Origin: Tridacna crocea
Taxonomy: Eukaryota; Mollusca; Bivalvia; Cardiida; Cardiidae
Direction of reading: 5' to 3'
Length of the DNA: 64,000 nucleotides
NCBI GenBank assembly: GCA_943736015.1
Contig: OX031063.1
Location: 8,289,001-8,353,000 of the forward strand
The translations under genes and the position numbers were made by a program. The notes beneath the pieces were generated by a model. The model worked only from the letters and a program-made list of their open reading frames with translations. It had not been told where the DNA came from and made no database searches. Below are positions 46,635 to 61,600 of this stretch, one piece after another. How positions within the stretch are numbered: position 1 is the stretch's first letter; the number at the start of each line of letters is the position of its first letter.

Positions 46635-49600
46635 GTGAGTAATCTGTGACTGTCTGTGTATCTGTCTGTCCATGTGTTTGTCTGTCTGTGTTTCTGTCTG
46701 TCTGCCTGTGTGTCTATCAGTCTGACTGCATGTCTGTCAGTCTTTGTGTCACTCTGTGCATCTGTCTGTAAGTATGTGTGTGTCTGCATCTGTCTATCCC
46801 TGTTTTGTCTCTCAGAGAGAATTGAGATTCAGGGCATCAGGGGTATTTAGCTATTCCTCCATGTATGTGAGGTATTTACAACTACTTTGATATTGAAACT
46901 ATTACAATTTCAGACAGTATCAAGATGAAAACAATGTAAAGGAAGGAAAAAAGGATAGAAGTGATATGGTCATAATCAGCTCAGAAGAAATACATGTATT
47001 GCTAATCAAGCCATTTACCAACTTGGCTATTTGCTTGGCCATATTTGTCCACCAGTTTACAGCTCATGTCTGGATTTTCAACAATGCATAAGATCCTATT
47101 ATCTCAGATCAAAAACTTATAAATACTAATTTTAGAATATATGGCATGCTCGGCTCTGTGAAAAGGGGGTTTAACCCTTTAACCCATAAAGCATTTCTAT
47201 GGTATCTCTAATTGGCCCTAAATAACAGCAAGGATGAAGGCGTTTCTTACGTGCATATGACACCTTTTGATAACATAGAAAACATTGTGACAAAAGGTGA
47301 AATTGCTCGTCGTGAGCAATTTCACATTTTGCCACAATGTTTTCCAAAGGCTCCTACAAGCAATTCATAGAAATGAGTATCTATGGAGTAAAGGGTTAAC
47401 ACCTCTACAAAAAAGTATAAAAACAATCAAAACCTTTTGATGTTTTTAAACTTTCTACAAGTCAATGACCATTCTACCTCATGATTCAGGTGGTTGGTTC
47501 ACAAACTAGATTTTATGGATTTACAATCATATGATGATGTGCTTGGTGTGATGCATCAGATGGGATACATTGAAATCCCTTTTGCTGGAATTCAGCTCAG
47601 TCATTATGTTTTTCAGACATGGGTTGCAAACATACTGAAGAAAGGGCCAAGGATAATGTGGTGGACAGGCTTGAAGATTGTCAATAAACGTTGGACATGG
47701 GCGGATGGAACAGCTTATCAAAAGAGTAATGTGTAAGTGAACTTTGCATTTTCTGGTTTATTCTTTTATTTGTTTCCCTTTTGTTTTGCATTTGCTGGTT
47801 TATTCTTTTATTTGTTTCCCTTCTGTTTTGCATTTGCTGGTTTATTATTTTATTTGATTCCCTTCTGTTTTGCATTTGCTGGTTTATTCTTTTATTTGAT
47901 TCCCTTCTGTTTTGGATTTGCTGGTTTATTCTTTTATTTGTTTCCCTTCTGTTTTGCATTTGCTGGTTTATTCTTTTATTTGTTTCCCTTTCGTTTTGAA
48001 ATACAAAGAAGAAGTTTTTATTTGCCTTTTATCCCTTTACCTCAACAACAGAGGGAAAGCAGGCTTTTGAAAAAAATGTGGGAAAAGGAGAAAATGCTGC
48101 TACCCTTCCAAAGGTGATTTCCTCTGTTTCAGCAATTTCTCCTTTTCCCACAGTGTTTTCTAGCCTTTCGGTAAACTCTCTGCCATTCTCATCAAATTTA
48201 AAATTGTCATCTGCAAACACTTTCAGTTTGGGACATTCTAAAATTTGTCATTTGGGAAAGGGTTAATGGATTCATGATCCAACGATGCCTTGGTTGGTAT
48301 AATGCACCAGGGGGGTGCATTAAACCCCCTTTTATAAGAGCATCACTCACATATGGCGTGGAACACATGAAATAAGGCTTTCAGACATTCATAAAATATC
48401 ATCTCAGATCAGCCTGCGCAGTCCCAATATACTAATCCGTAAAGACACATTTCCTTCTTTTGTAATTTTGAAAGGCAATCCAATGATAATAATCAAATTT
48501 TAGTATCAAAATGTTGGTAGTTATTGATCTATATTAGTGCAGTGGAAAACTTGAATCCTTCATATCAAGTTTGTCCTGTAAACTCTGTATCAGGTAACAA
48601 AATTTTAGACTTACGGTTACCAAAATAAAAGCACTTTCTGACAATAGATAAGAATATGCAAGAAATGGTTAAACACACATGTGAGTAGATAAGCTGTTGT
48701 CATGATATGAATTAATTGATGTTGAAAGTGGTATAAAACATGTGTTAACACTTTTCCAGACAATCCTAAGTTATTGCCTGTTTTGGAAAGGGCTTTTGAA
48801 GCATTGTTGAAAAATAAGAAAAATGCTGGTATTTTTTGGCCATGTTTTTACTCTTTCACAAACACGAACTCTCATTCGATTAACATTTAAATTGTCATCT
48901 GCATATGCTTTCAATTTGAATTAGTCTAAGATTTTGGTGAATGGTATAGAGTCAATTAGTCAATCATTATGAGAATGAAATGATTTTTCTATAAAGGCCA
49001 TGGTACAGAAATCAAGAAGGGAACAAAAATGACGCAGGTCAGCTCTGTGCTGCAATGTTTGGTTATGATAGACAAGTGGGACAATTTCAGCAGAAACGGT
49101 GTAGAGATGGGTGGGGAACAATCTGTACAAGACCTAAAGGTAAGTTAGGGTAACAGTAATATCAGTGCCTTCACTGTCAGATAAACAGCTTTTATCTTGA
49201 TAACATCTTATCTCTTTACCAAAGGACCAAATTTTTGACTGGTCCAAATTAAGAGCACTTGCAGACGACAAAATAAACACAACCCAAAAATTGAAATCTG
49301 TTTTCAGCAGGCTAGAAAACATTGTAGGAAATGGAGAAAATGCTAAATACCAGCATTTTCTCCTTTTCCCACAATGTTTTCAAAAGGCTTCTATCGTAGG
49401 GTCATAAAAACCAGAGATTGTTTGGTAAAGTGTCAAATGAGTTTAAAAATTGGCTTCCTGGTGTCATAAAGTAGGTTACATATTCATTTTGTAGATAAAG
49501 CCAAAGCTAATATTTTCATTCAAATGATCCTGACATTTGCTCACAATATTTGTTATCCCCCATCAAGGCGGAGGGATAAAGTTGTAGCATTGTCCATCCG

Positions 49601-52600
49601 ACAATCCATCCGTCCGTCCTTCTGTCTGTCCTTAAGTGCCTGTGTCTGTCCCAGTGAATATCTCCAATATTATTGGATTGAATTTCCTGAAACTTTATAC
49701 ATGTTTACATTTTGCCAAGACACTTTTGTTTTTTTGATTCCATGCAAAATGGCCGACTGGGAGCTGTTTTAACCCTTTCCCAAACGACAAATTTTTGGAC
49801 TAGACCAAATTGAAAGCATTTGCAGACGATAATTCAACTCTTGCTGAAAAGATGATTTCTGTCTATTATAGGGTAGAAAACATTGTGGGAAAAGGAGAAA
49901 ATGCTGGTTACCAGCATTTTCTCCTTTTCCCACAATGTTTTCAAAAGGCTACTATTCAAGACCCGTAAAAACCAGGGATTGTTTGGGAAAGGGTTAAGTT
50001 ACGCAGGTTTTTTTATATACAGGGTTATCATTGCAAGGAAATTGCTTGTTTAGATAAATGTTGGAAGTTGTTTGAAATTGGTTTATCTTAGGTCAAAAGG
50101 TAGATCACTTAGTCAAATGTTGGAAAAGCATTGTTTTAACTTTAACTCTTTACCAAGCGACAAAATTTTAGACTAGTCCAAATTGAACGCATTTGCAGAC
50201 TGCAAAATGAAAGTGACTGAAAGTTTGAAATTTGTTTGGGTAGAAAACATTGTGGGAAAAGGAGAAAATGCTGGTTACCAGCATTTTCTCCTTTTCCCAC
50301 AATGTTTTCCAAAGGCTTCTTTCTCAGGGGTGTCAAAAGTAGGGATTGTGTAGTAATGGGTTAAGAATATCATTTTCATGGAGTTTGCTTTGAAATATTG
50401 GTCATCTTGGATAGAAGTATAGATTGAATATAAGACAAAAACTTAAGTAACATTTTTAAAGCTAATTTCTGGATATACAATGCTTTTGAAACAGAGAAAG
50501 AATGATGATAGCTTGTTTTTTAATTAACTTGTCATTTATCTCTCACAGATATAGAGGCCTATGTAAGCCAGATAGGGCTATTATTACCCTCTTGTATCAC
50601 TAATTCTCAGTCTATAGGGAATGCAAGGACAAGCACACTTTTTCAGTCACATTCTTAGGCTTTTTTTCAGCAAAACAGACAGTATATATCAAAGATCATA
50701 TTTTGTGAAGTACAATCTTGATTTATATGTATATCAGCCTGGAAATTTAGTTCTGAAACACCTTTTAAGCCCTCACTGCACAATCATGGCTTTTAATAAC
50801 CCTGAGGAAGGAAGCTGTTGAAAACATTGTGGGTGGAAAAGGAGAAAATGCTGGTAACCAGCATTTTCTCCTTTTCCACCCACAATGTTTTTATCCTTCC
50901 AAAACTAATCTTAATTTTTGATTCATACTTGTTTTGTTGTCTGCAAATGCATTCAATTTGAAGAATCTGAAATTTCATCTAGTGGTAGAGAGTTAAAAGA
51001 TCATCATTTCTTTTTTGTATGTTTCAGCCATGTTAGACATTTGTGATCTGGAAAACGGATGGCATTATATTGATGGTCAATGTTTGAAGCACTTCAGTGA
51101 CCACCAAACCTGGCAGCAGGCCAGACAAATATGCCAGAGTCATCAAGGGGATTTAACGATATTCAAAAATTACGATCAGCTATTAGCTCTCAATGATCTC
51201 CTTACTTGTAGACTGTACAACTATACTGCCTGGATCGGACTGTCTGACACTGTAAGTACAAGGTTTGTCCCAGAAGTATGTAGGCTTTACCATATATTAA
51301 TTATTGACCAACATTTCAGTACTAAAATTTTTCAGTATATGATTTCATGTATGATCTATTGATACATGCATGCTACAAACTCAATCAAATTACGCAGATC
51401 AGGTGTAATGCTACAAACCTTTTTAAAGACTAACACAATCGTCTTACACACAGTGGATTTAAACAAAGGAGAGAAACTGTGAGTCATAGTGAATATATAA
51501 ACAAAAAATATACTTTTCATGATGACCAAATTTCTTCCTTTTTACAGGTTTGACAGTTCCTATTCATTTATTTTTCATCAAAACAGTCTAAGAGTTTTAC
51601 TTAACCCTTTAACAGACAACAAAATTTTAGCCCCGTCTAAATTGAAAGCATTTGCATACAACACTTTCAATGTGGCTGATAGTTTGCAATTGTTTAGTGA
51701 TAAGGTATAAAACATTGTGGGAAAAGGAGAAAATGCTGGTATCCAGCATTTTCTCCTTTTCCCACAATGATTTTTAAGAGGCTTCTTTACCAGGGTCATA
51801 AAAGTCGTCATTGTGTGGTAAAGGGTTAAAGTGATGTTGTAAACTGCTTTATGTATTTGTTATACATGCCAACCCGTTGATTGGTTGGAAAGAATATTGT
51901 GTGGCGTATTGGTAAAAGAGAGCCTAGAAAAGCATGGATATGTGCACTGGCTGTCACAATATAAATGAAATATTGTTGAAAACAGTGTTAAACGCCATAT
52001 ATACAATCAATGAATAAATAAACCCATTGATTACTCCTTTGAAGGTTGTGCCAAGGCAGTGGAGATGGATAAATAATGATACAATGAGATACTCAAGATG
52101 GTACCCGTATGGAAACCAGATTCTGTGAGTATTTTTTCATTGCAAAAGTACCACTTTATTTCATGTGTTATTTTCCCTAATGTTTTATTTTTCTTAAGAA
52201 AGGAAACTTTCTCCAACAAAGTCCTTTTGATCTTTACCAAATGACAAAATGTTAAACTTGACCAAATTGAAGGCATTTGTAGACGAAAAAATATATGTGG
52301 CTCATAAATTGAAACTTGACTTTAAAAGAGTAGAAAACATTGTGGGAAAAGGAGAAAATGCTGGTTACCAGCATTTTCTCCTTTTCCTGCAATGTTTTCA
52401 GAAGCTTTTTCCTTTGAGAAATAAAAAGCAGGGATTGTTTGGTAAAGGGTTAAATTTACATTTGAAGCTACTTCAAGTTCAATGAAATGCATCTTAGATC
52501 TAAGCTTGTATTAAAAGCAAAGGTTATATTGGTGATACTTCTATTTTGATTTTACAGAAAGAATGGCTCTACCTGTGCAGCTGCAGATCCTTCACAAGGT

Positions 52601-55600
52601 TGGAGCTGGAGAAATTTTGTGTGTGACACCAGACTTAGTTTTATTTGTAACAGATCTATTGGTATGCATGTTAGATCTACTAGCTAGAAAAAACTTGTAA
52701 TAGAATTCAGTAACAGAAAAAGTTAAATTAGTTTGTAGAAAAATTATGTGTTTAAAGTTAGCTTTATGAGTGCAACTTAAACAATAGAAAGCTGGAACTT
52801 TAACTTTTTAGCTCACAAAAAAAAATTCTGATTGTCCTTTACTCTTTACCACACAATCCCGACTTTTAACAACCTTGAGATAGAAGTCTTTTGAGAACAT
52901 TATGGGAAAAGGAGAAAATGCTGGTAACCAGCATTTTCTCCTTTTCCCACAATGTTTTCTACCCAGCTGGAAACAAATTTCAATTTTTGAGTTACGTTTA
53001 TTTTGTTGTCTGTAAGTGCTTTTAATTTGGACCAGTTCAAAATTTTGTCGTTTGGTAAAGAGTTAATTAAAAGCATTTTCAGATGACAAATAAGGTACTT
53101 TGTAAGCAGTTGGATTTTAAAAGTATAGCAAATACTGTTAGGGAGAAAATACTGGTGGCCAGTAGTTTAGACTTTAGACTTGAAATCACATGCAGACAAA
53201 AAATTTAGTGTGGCTTATGATGGTATTTGTCTCTCAGATGGTAGAAAAAATTGTTGGTAATAGAGAAAATATTGGCTCCTTTTTCCACAATGTTGTAAAA
53301 GCTTCTTTTATATGGTCTTTACAACCCCACATAAATATGTTTAGTTAGCAGTGCTTTGTGAAGGTATGAACTCTTTACCAAACAACATTATTGAAGACTA
53401 GTCCAAATTGAAAGCATTTGCAGAGAACAAAATTATTGCCACTCAAAAATTTAAATTTGTGTCAGAAAGGGTAGAAAACATTGTGGGAAAAGGAGAAAAT
53501 GCTGGTTGCCAGCATTTTCTCCTTTTCCCACGGTGTTTTCGGAAGGCTTCTTTCTCAGGGTCATGAAAACCTGGGACTGTTTGGTAAGGGGTTAAATTGA
53601 TGTTGGTGTCAGTTTGATAACAGTCAAAACCATTGCTTGTTCCAGGTGTATGCCCTACAGGATGGTTGCAGAATGAGGATAGATGTTATAAACCTAATTC
53701 TGAAGATAGATCTATAAAAACATGGTTTGATGCAAAAACATATTGTCAGTCTCTTGGAACTAGTCTTTTAATAATAAATAGGTAATATTCTTGTGCAAAT
53801 ATATTATTATATTATGAAACATTAACTTTTCTAGATTATTCCAAGTAGAGAATGTCTTCAGATATCTTAGTGTAGAAAAATGAAAAGGCATTTCAACATT
53901 AACCCTTAAAGTGCTATGCTCAACTCACTGACCTTTTGCAGACAGTATAGATGAAGATCAGACTGCATAGAATGTGCAGTCTGATCGTATATCTACACAG
54001 TTATATAAAGAGATATTTTTATGCAAAAATAAGTGTAAAGTAATATTATGTAAGAAATAATCTTATATCTTTTGTAGGTTATCATTCAATAAAGCACAGT
54101 TGTGAGTTATGAGGCACAATAAATAATCTATGAGGGCAATGGCCCAAGTGGGTTATTCATTGTGCCTCATAACTTACAATGTGGTTTATTGAACAATAAA
54201 CCACGATACAAAAAAGATTATTTTGATTCTGTTCCATTGAATAACCTACTTACTAACTTTATACAAAAAGACATTACTCTACATATAATGACGTCACTCT
54301 ACATAGAATAATGTTGATTTTACCACACTTTCATAGCACTGTGTTTATGAACCAAATTCATGCATCATGTTAGAATAGTTTTTTACCACAGGCTTGAAAA
54401 TTCTGTTTAACTTATTTAGCAGGATAAGGCTGTAGAGAACTGTGAAGGAAAAGAAAAATAAAACATCTTTGGAAAAGAGAAAATGCTCATGTAGAATAAT
54501 AACTGCTTAACCCTTTCCAAAACAGCAAATTTTGGACCCTTCCAAACCAAAGGAGGTTGCAAACGACAATTTTAGATTTGGAGAAAATTGCAGAAAGTTC
54601 TCAAAAAGGGTAGAAAACACTGTGGGAAAAAGGAGAAATTGCTCGTTACGAGCAATTTCTCCTTTTCCCACAGTGTTTTCAAAAGACTTGTACTGCAGAC
54701 ACGTAAAAACTAGGGCTTGTTTGGGAAAGGGTTAATAGCTCTTCATCATAATTGCTACATTTCATCCATGTGAAGTACAGATTAATTAATTTCAACATCA
54801 AGGATATCAAAGTGGTTTTTTTTTTATCTAATAGGTTAGAAAATGGTTAAAGCTTGTTTATTATAATGAAGAAACTTGTTAAGAAAAAAAAAAACCTTTT
54901 TTTTGAATTGTGAGAAAAAATCCCGGTAAAAGGGACAAGGTTGCAGCTTGCAAGATGTTTATTTCAAACCTAAAATCTGCAGGGTCTTCAAAACTTTTTT
55001 TCTGATAACATTGGGTAAAAGAGAAAATCAAAACAAAACTTTCCTGAATGTTGTTTGTTTTGGTTGTAGTGATACAGAACAGCAATTTATCAGTAAAACA
55101 ATGAATGACCTCCACATTGACAAGAGTTGGATTGGCTTATCAGGTATTATAAATCTTTTTTTAACACCCGGTAAGAAGTAGCTGAAGCAAGGAAATAAAC
55201 TAGCAAAATGAAAGTTTTTACTAGTGATTTAAATATTGACCACATAACATTGATACTGAAATTGATAGAAAAAATTGATGGTAATTCTTTTAGTAAATAA
55301 AGAAAAATGTTTTGCTTTCTTGCTGTCCTTTACTATTCATAAAACTTTATCAGATATTATTTGGCCAATTGTGTCCATGTATGGATTCATTGGTGATTAT
55401 TGAGAACTTTCTCTTAGATTAATGATAAACACATTAAAATGAATTGTATACTGATTGGCAGTGCAAGATGAAGTACATGATTTACGGAAAGCTCAATTTG
55501 AGTTAGTGTCTTTGATTATCGGTTTTTATCCAAATCAAGTTTTGGAGATTAATAATATGACTAGGTGATTGCTCATTATGATACATTCTCAGGACTATTT

Positions 55601-58600
55601 TGAATGACAGTAGAGCCATGCTCTGTAAAAAGGGGGCTTAATACATCTGCAAAAAATTATTGACCAAAGTCAGCCTGCACAGTCAGGGCAGGCTGACTCG
55701 GGTCTATAGTTTGTGCTATTTTCAATTTTCAGTAGTATTTCAAAGGACCAGTCTACCTTATGATTTAGTTGGTCTTTTAACTCTTGACACACAGAAAAAT
55801 TTTAGACCTATTAAAATTGAAAGCATTCGCAGATGAAAATTTCAAAGTGGCTCGAATGGTGCAATTTTGCTTTGATAGGGTAGAAAAAATTGTGGAAAAG
55901 GAGAAAATGCTAGTAACCATTATTTTCTCTATTTCCAACAATAATTTCAAAAGGCTTCTTCTTTAGGGTTGTTAAAAGTCATCATTGTGTTGTAAAATGT
56001 TAAAAAAGTCTGAATTATGGTTCCATAACCTTGTGATGACTTCAAAGGTTTCATGCATTTCAGATATGCATTAAGCCCCCTTTTGACAGAGCATACCTCA
56101 TATATATTGCAAAATTGACATGAGATTTTACTTTTGGTTTAGATGAAATCCAGACAGACATATTGGCTTGGGTAGATGGCTCCACAGTTACATACAAACA
56201 TTGGGCAAATAGTCAGCCAGTTGTCAAGGGCAACCATTTTGACTGTGGGATGGTTTCAAGAAGTATTTTTTGTTTTGTTTTATTCTTAGCTCACTTGAGC
56301 ACAAAGTGCTGTAGGTCAGCTTTTGTGATTGTGCTGTGTCTGGAGTGCATTGTCTGTTGGTTTTGTGCCTCGTTCGTTATCAACTTTTACCTTGTGCATG
56401 CTGTACAGGCCTCACTGATGGAACTTAGTTAGAATGTTTGTTTTGATGATATCGCGGACAAGTTTGATAATGGGTCATGTTGGGTCAAAAACTAGCTCAT
56501 TAGGTCAGATATTATGAAAAAAATAAAACAACTGTGTATGCTCTAGAGGCCACATTTTCAATTAAAAAATCCTGAAAGTTGGACAGAATGTTTGTCTTGA
56601 TGATATCTCAAATGAGTTTGCAAATGGGTCATGTCCCATCAAAAACTAGGTCATGAGGTCAAATATCAGAAAAACGATGTGTACCTTCTAGAAGCAACAT
56701 TTTTAGTCCAAAACTCTTGAAAAGTTATTCAGAATGTTTGTCTTGATAATATCTCAGACGAGTGTGAAAATGGGTCATGTCAGGTCAAAAACTAGGTCAC
56801 CTGGTGCACTCTTAGACAACCTTGTGTACACTCTATCAGCCACATTTTCTGTCCCAAAATCTTGAAAGTTGGTCAAAATGTTTGTTGTGATGATACCTTG
56901 CACAAATTAGAAAATAGGTCATGTCCAGTAAAAAGAACTTGGTCAGTCGGTCAAATTGTAGAAAAACTTTTTGTATGCTCATGAGGCCGTATTTTCTGTC
57001 AGAAACTCCTGAAGATAGCCAGAATGTTTGACTTGATTATATCTCAGACAAGTTCAAAAATGGGTCATAAAGGGTCAAAAACCAGGTCATGTGGTCAAGT
57101 CTTAATAAAACCTTGTGTACTTTCTAGAGGCCATACTGTTACTCATGAAACTTGGTCAGAAAGATTGTCTTGATGATTTCTCGGACCAGTTTGCAAATGG
57201 GTCATATCAGGTCAATAATTATGGCACTGAATAAAATCTTCAAAAAACCTTGTGTATGCTCCAGATGCCAAAATTTCAGTCAAATTTTCATGAAAATCTT
57301 GATAGAATCTTTGTCATAGTATCTCAAAAGAGATTGAAAATTGGTCATGTTTGGTCAAAAGATTTAAGTGAGCGATTTCAGGGCCATCATGACCCTCTTG
57401 TTGTTTTATTCAGCATCAAATGTTTTAAACCTTTGTGTTTTAAAAAGGGATAGAATTTTGTAGTGATTAGTTAAATGTCTTACTGATCTTTTACATAATT
57501 TTTGGATATGAGTCAATGTACCAACTGTTTATTGAAAATAGAAATGAGAGTAAAGTCTTCAATGAAACAGTTTCCATTCTCTCACACTTTATCTTGATAA
57601 AATAGTCAAGGTAGATCTGAAAGAATTGAATCCTTTTAGAGTGATACAGAATGAAAGCAGACATCAGTGTCCTTTTCTTTAAAAACTGTTTTTATAGAAG
57701 CTACATGTATTGATGACATCCAAATTAAATGATGCATGTTAGGAGATTGTGAGTAAGGGAAGGTTTGAATTCTCTTTTTGATCTGAATTGTCACACTTAA
57801 TACAACACTTTTTAGAATATGTCCCATTCTGGCAAAGCAGTAAATGCAGGTCAAAGATCGGACTGCTTTTTTTTGTACAGTTAGGTCTTGATCTGCACTG
57901 GCTTTGAAAAGAAGTATTACTGTGTAACATGCATTTAGGATTGATATATTTACCTGAGAACAAAGAGAAAAAATATTGAAATGATTAAATATAGTGTTAA
58001 ATTAATTTCTTCATTTTTGTATGTTTTTATATTAGATCCCACAGATTCTAGATGGGCTACAGGTTATTGTTTCAATATGAACCCATTTTTCTGTGAGATG
58101 AAGGTGACTGATGTACCACTGAATCCTACACCAGCTCCGGGTAATTCTGTACTTTGACAAATTCATCAGAAATATACATGTATGTACCATGCTCTGTGAA
58201 AAAGGGGCTAAACATCTGCAAAAAAAGTATTGAGCCTTGTCAGTGTGCATAGTCTGCACAGGCTGACATAAATTGAAACTTTTTGCTATGGTCAGCTCTC
58301 CACATGTCAAAGGATCAGTTTACCTCATGATTCAGTAAGACAAACTGAATCTTTCTGATCATTGATTATGTGATAAAATGCTTGGCATCTTGGGTTTGAG
58401 AGATGCATTAAGCCCCCTTTTTTGCAAGAGCACAGCACATGTACTCTTTGTCCTAATAAAGAAATTTAACCAAAGCGTTTCTCCTAATGCATTAACCGTT
58501 TACCAAACAATCATGTGTTTTAACAAACCACAGGAAAAGGGCTTTTAAAAAAAAAATGGGAAAAAAGCAAACCAGTTGCAATTAGCATTATCTTTTTTTT

Positions 58601-61600
58601 GCCATTATGTATTGAACCCTTTTAATGATAAACTCCATTATATGAGCCAAATTTTATTTGCTGCCAGAAAAATACTTTTGGTTTTAAATAAGGCTCCAAA
58701 ATTTTACTCTTAAGTAAAGAGTTCAATTTTCATATTTGTCAGAAATTTCCATGTCATTCAATGAGGATTCACCCTATTTTGTACAATACTGAAAAACATA
58801 GCATTAATTTGCACCAATTGTTTTACTACTGAATGAATAGATAAAGAATTCAGTTTTCATATTTGTGAGTAATTTCCATGTCATTCAATGAGAATTCGCC
58901 CTATTTTGCACAATACTGAAAAACATAGCATTAATTTGCACCAATCAGTTATTAATGCATTGAAATGGTTTCACTATTGAATGAATGAATAAAGAATTCA
59001 ATTTTCATATTTATTAGAAATTTCCATGTCATTCAATGAGGATTCACCCTATTTTGTACAATACTGAAAAACATAACAATAATTTGCACCAATCAGTTAT
59101 TAATGCATTGAAATGGTTTCATTACTGAATGAATAAATTGCATTGCCTCAATAGCTCAATATAGCCACAAATGCAGTTCCCTTGCATGTTCAAGAGATAG
59201 TTTATTCATAATCTCGGATAAAGGAGTGGACAGTATAGATCAGAGATCAGACTGCACATTCTGTGCAGTCTAATCTTGATCTACATTGTCCACCTAAGCT
59301 GCTCGTGTCATCTATGGTATAGAAACAGTTAAAGTGAATATTCAGCTGACATCTGATGAAGATGCATTCAATTTTTCTTTTCAATGAAAAATGTTAAGCA
59401 TTTATTTTGTTCAAACCAGTTAATGTTGCATTAACCCATTACCACACAATCCCTACTTTTGACGACCCTGAGAAAGAAGCCTGTAGAAAACATTTTGGGA
59501 AAAGGAGAAAATGCTGGTAACCAGCATTTTCTCCTTTTCCCACAATGTTTTCTACCCTTTACCAAACAAATTTCAAATTTACAGTCACTTTTATTTTGTT
59601 GTCTGCAAATGCTTTTGGTTTGGACAAACCGAAAACTTTGTTGTTTGGTAAGAAGTTAAAGTGCATAAAGTGAGAGTTGCTGTTCACATATGTATACATT
59701 TAAATTAAATTATAGTTAACCCTTTACCACACAATCACAAGTTTGAATGATCCTGAGGAAGAATCCCTTAGAAAATATGGTGGGGAAAGGAGCATGTTCT
59801 TCTTTTTCCACAATATTTTCTACCCTATTAATGACAAGTACCATCATTAGAGTTAACATTAAGTTGTTGTCTGTCAATGATTTCAGTTTAGAAAAGTTTG
59901 TTTTTATTGTGAACTAGAGTTCAATATGTACGGTATGTTATATCATTTAGTGACTGTGCATTGTGATCCAAACTGGCAGTTATACAGAAACAAGTGTTAT
60001 TACTTTGGGCCTATCGGTAATCAGACGATGAAAAATTGGCTCGATTCCAAGGACTTTTGCGAAGCATCGGGTGGACAGCTGATAGTCATCAATGATCCGT
60101 ATGAAATGTCCTACATTACTGGTTGGTATAAAATGTTACTGTCATCTTGCTGTGGGTACCTTGCCAGTTGGTATATAGAGGATCTTACATGAGTGTTTAT
60201 GTATTATCATTTTTATCAAACTAAGGCAAAGATTGTACGAGGCGAACCTTGGTGAGTGTCAGATACAAGTACATTTTAGACTATGAGTTTGACAAAAATA
60301 ATAATACATTGACGAGAACGTGGGATTCTATTTATAACATAAGATGAATGACAAACAAAAAAATCCTGCATTATCAGCTCTAGCCTAGCTATACACTTTT
60401 CACTGGTACATGTTTCCAGTTGTCGTTTGCTTTCAAACATGTACACACAGTTAGATAGCTCTTTGACATTTACACTGAAAACAGAATGAAACAGGTTCTA
60501 CAGGGGTCCATAGGTTTTGTAGCATTTCTTGTTTTTAACTAACTTTTATCAACCCTTTTACCCATAAGGCATTTCTATGGTATCACTAATTGACCCTAAA
60601 TAACAGCAACAATGAAGACATTTCTTATGTGTATATGACACCTCTTGAAAGCATTGAAAACATTGTGACAAAAGGTGAAATTGCTCGTCACGAGCAATTT
60701 CACCTTTTGCCACAATGTTTTCCAAAGGCTCCTACAGGCAATACGTAGAAATGAGTATCTATGAAATAAAGGGCTACATATGAAAACCAAAGCTAATTGA
60801 GCCAAGTTTCTGCATTCACTGAAATGTTAAATTTTAATTAACCCTTTTCCAAATGACAAACTTTTGGACTAGATCAAATTGAAAGCATTTGCAGAAGACA
60901 GTTCAACTCTTGCTGAAAAGACGATTTCTGTCTATGATAGGGTAGAAAACATTGTAGGAAAAGGAGAAAATGCTGGTTCCCAGTATTTTCTCCTTTTGCC
61001 ACAATGCTTTCAAAACGCTTCTATTCCAGACACGTAAAAACCAGGGATTGTTCGAGAAAGGGTTAATCTTAAGAGACTGAGGATACAATTTTTTTCTGAA
61101 AATAGATACAGACTAGGACAATTTTAGTGTTTTATAATCGATGAAATTAAAGTTGAACTTATGCACTTTTAAAACAGTTCAACAGTTAAAGAACACTGTC
61201 ACATGGATTGGACTGAAGTTTGATAAACAGTTACAGAAGCTGGTCTGGGTCGACAAAACTTCACCTGGTCAGAATAATGTGAGTGAACATTTTGTTATAC
61301 TGCTGTTAACAAGTGCAGTCTTTATTTCTGTATTTTACCCCATAAGGCATTTCTATGGCATCTCTAATTGACACTAAATAAAAGCAAGGATGAAGGCATT
61401 TCTTATGTGTATATGACACCTTCTGAATGCATAGAAAACAAAGTGACAAAAGGTGAAATTGCTCGTCACGAGCAATTTCACCTTTTGCCACAATGTTTTC
61501 CAAAGGCTCCTACAAGCAATGCATAGAAATGAGTATCTATGTAGTAAAGGGTTAAATGTATCATTGAGAAACATTTATCACACTTTTGCCAGAGCATTGC

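Noticed and set aside
47681-48117. Open frames on both strands of up to 126 codons with 14-residue repeats
   Set aside because: Produced by the 42-bp intronic minisatellite; the lectin exon ends at a strong donor before it.
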